DNA of 21,998 nt, taken from positions 1-21,998 of IMG/VR virus record IMGVR_UViG_3300010885_015529; one strand, 5' to 3'. Shown here in pieces: positions 21,521-21,998 of the stretch. The notes under the pieces are model-generated. The model worked only from the letters and a program-made list of their open reading frames with translations. It was not told the DNA's origin and ran no database searches. Position 1 is the first letter of the stretch, and every line of letters begins with the position of its first letter. The position numbers and the translations under genes are program-made. The DNA comes from a virus.

Positions 21521-21772
21521 ATGGACGAACTATTTCAACGCTTAGATCAAGCAGAAAAAGCTATTGCCGCTGTTAAAAACAAAGTAGCCCGTAAAGATTT
21601 GCTAAAAATGGTCAAAGGTGTAGATCAAGCCATTGTGGCCGCGGATATGGAAAGTGTGGAATGCCGTAGAATGCGTCGAGAAACAAGCCGTTATCAAGAA
21701 TTGGTCCAAACGGTAAAAGATAGACTTACAAATTTAGAACAACACATAACCTTTGCTAACCTGCTTGGTTGA
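21521..21772 (+). CDS. Small coiled-coil protein (83 aa), unknown function
   Basis: The protein is highly charged and helical throughout (ELFQRLDQAEKAIAAVKNK, RRETSRYQELVQTVKDR, LTNLEQHI), with heptad-like spacing of Leu/Ile/Val. I do not recognise a family. There is no Shine-Dalgarno sequence before the ATG, and the promoter just upstream predicts a transcript without a leader. The gene stands apart from the structural genes in promoter type and is divergent from the gp14-like gene, 51 bases away. Small coiled-coil proteins of early phage regions often bind host or replication proteins, but nothing here shows that. Confidence 0.7.
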   Translation: MDELFQRLDQAEKAIAAVKNKVARKDLLKMVKGVDQAIVAADMESVECRRMRRETSRYQELVQTVKDRLTNLEQHITFANLLG

Positions 21773-21797
21773 CCTTACTCAAACTTTCATATACAAT
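21769..21797 (+). promoter_or_regulatory. Second sigma70 promoter (TTGACC-17-TACAAT)
   Basis: TTGACC at 21769-21774 overlaps the stop codon of the preceding gene; the -10 box TACAAT is at 21792-21797 with 17 bases between. The predicted start, about 21804, is one base before the ATG at 21805. Confidence 0.75.
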
Positions 21798-21804
21798 AAA
21801 CACT

Positions 21805-21998
21805 ATGGCTAAATCAAACGAAATCAAAAGACTAAACCCCAAGGGTGCTGAAACCAAATATGTAGGCTTCGAACCCGAGTGGAAATTTCAACCAGACGAA
21901 ACCAATCGCATCAGCAAACTGGCCAATGCGTTTCAATGGTACAACTATCACTATGGTAAAAAAGATGCCAAAGAAATGTTGTGCCATTATTTAGAACA
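21805..21998 (+). CDS. Hypothetical protein, 3' end outside window
   Basis: The frame from ATG at 21805 is open to the end of the window (64 codons). It begins MAKSNEIKRLNPKGAET and continues KYVGFEPEWKF and NAFQWYNYHYGKKDAKEML. The WYNYHYGKKDAKE segment looks like a conserved aquatic-phage protein, but I cannot name its function. Like its neighbour it has no visible SD and a sigma70 promoter whose start coincides with the ATG. Confidence 0.7.
   Translation, partial: MAKSNEIKRLNPKGAETKYVGFEPEWKFQPDETNRISKLANAFQWYNYHYGKKDAKEMLCHYLE

Overview
The window looks like part of the late, structural region of a T4-like (tailed, contractile) bacteriophage, probably from an aquatic environment. The evidence is a prohead core/scaffold protein (gp22-like, partial) followed directly by a gp23-like major capsid protein. 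On the opposite strand lie proteins resembling gp14 (neck) and gp15 (tail-sheath stabiliser). Short octamers of the T4 late-promoter type (CTAAATAT, ATAAATAC) precede many of the structural genes. The Gly/Ser/Thr/Asn-rich fibre proteins resemble those of marine T4-like phages. The host cannot be read from the sequence. Two near-consensus sigma70 promoters at the right end suggest a host RNA polymerase of the usual proteobacterial kind.

Layout. 1-1744 (+): capsid genes gp22 (3' end) and gp23, closed by a 9-bp GAAA-tetraloop terminator. 1827-3115: a tiny + strand ORF convergent with a - strand TPR/GT9-like glycosyltransferase, an accessory gene inside the structural cluster. 3259-18283 (+): about 15 kb of fibre and structural genes. 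These are a GRPLK-type structural protein, a small GT42/DUF115-like protein, three small beta-rich structural proteins, a 1125-aa fibre with PKD-like domains, a 344-aa structural protein, a 1130-aa repeat fibre, an 837-aa repeat fibre, a 312-aa fibre sharing its C-terminus with the 1130-aa one, and a second GT42/DUF115-like protein. 18268-21469 (-): an operon reading right to left of gp14-like, gp15-like and a Nudix hydrolase. 21521-21998 (+): two small genes of a different expression class, each with a sigma70 promoter whose predicted start falls on the ATG.

How it fits together. Capsid, neck, sheath-completion and fibre genes would be made together late in infection from the CTAAATA/ATAAATA promoters. 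Four 1-nt TAATG stop/start overlaps suggest translational coupling. The fibres are built from recombining modules: a 16-23 residue GGNILTGGLISA-type repeat, a QRP...IRFN...DGT module with a following NGDG...IDVR module, and a shared C-terminal domain. An exact 69-bp tandem duplication shows recent repeat growth. Three nucleotide-sugar-enzyme-like genes (TPR-GT9 and two GT42/DUF115-like proteins) are interleaved with these Ser/Thr/Asn-rich fibres. The most interesting hypothesis here is a phage-encoded glycosylation set acting on the virion fibres or on host surface glycan.
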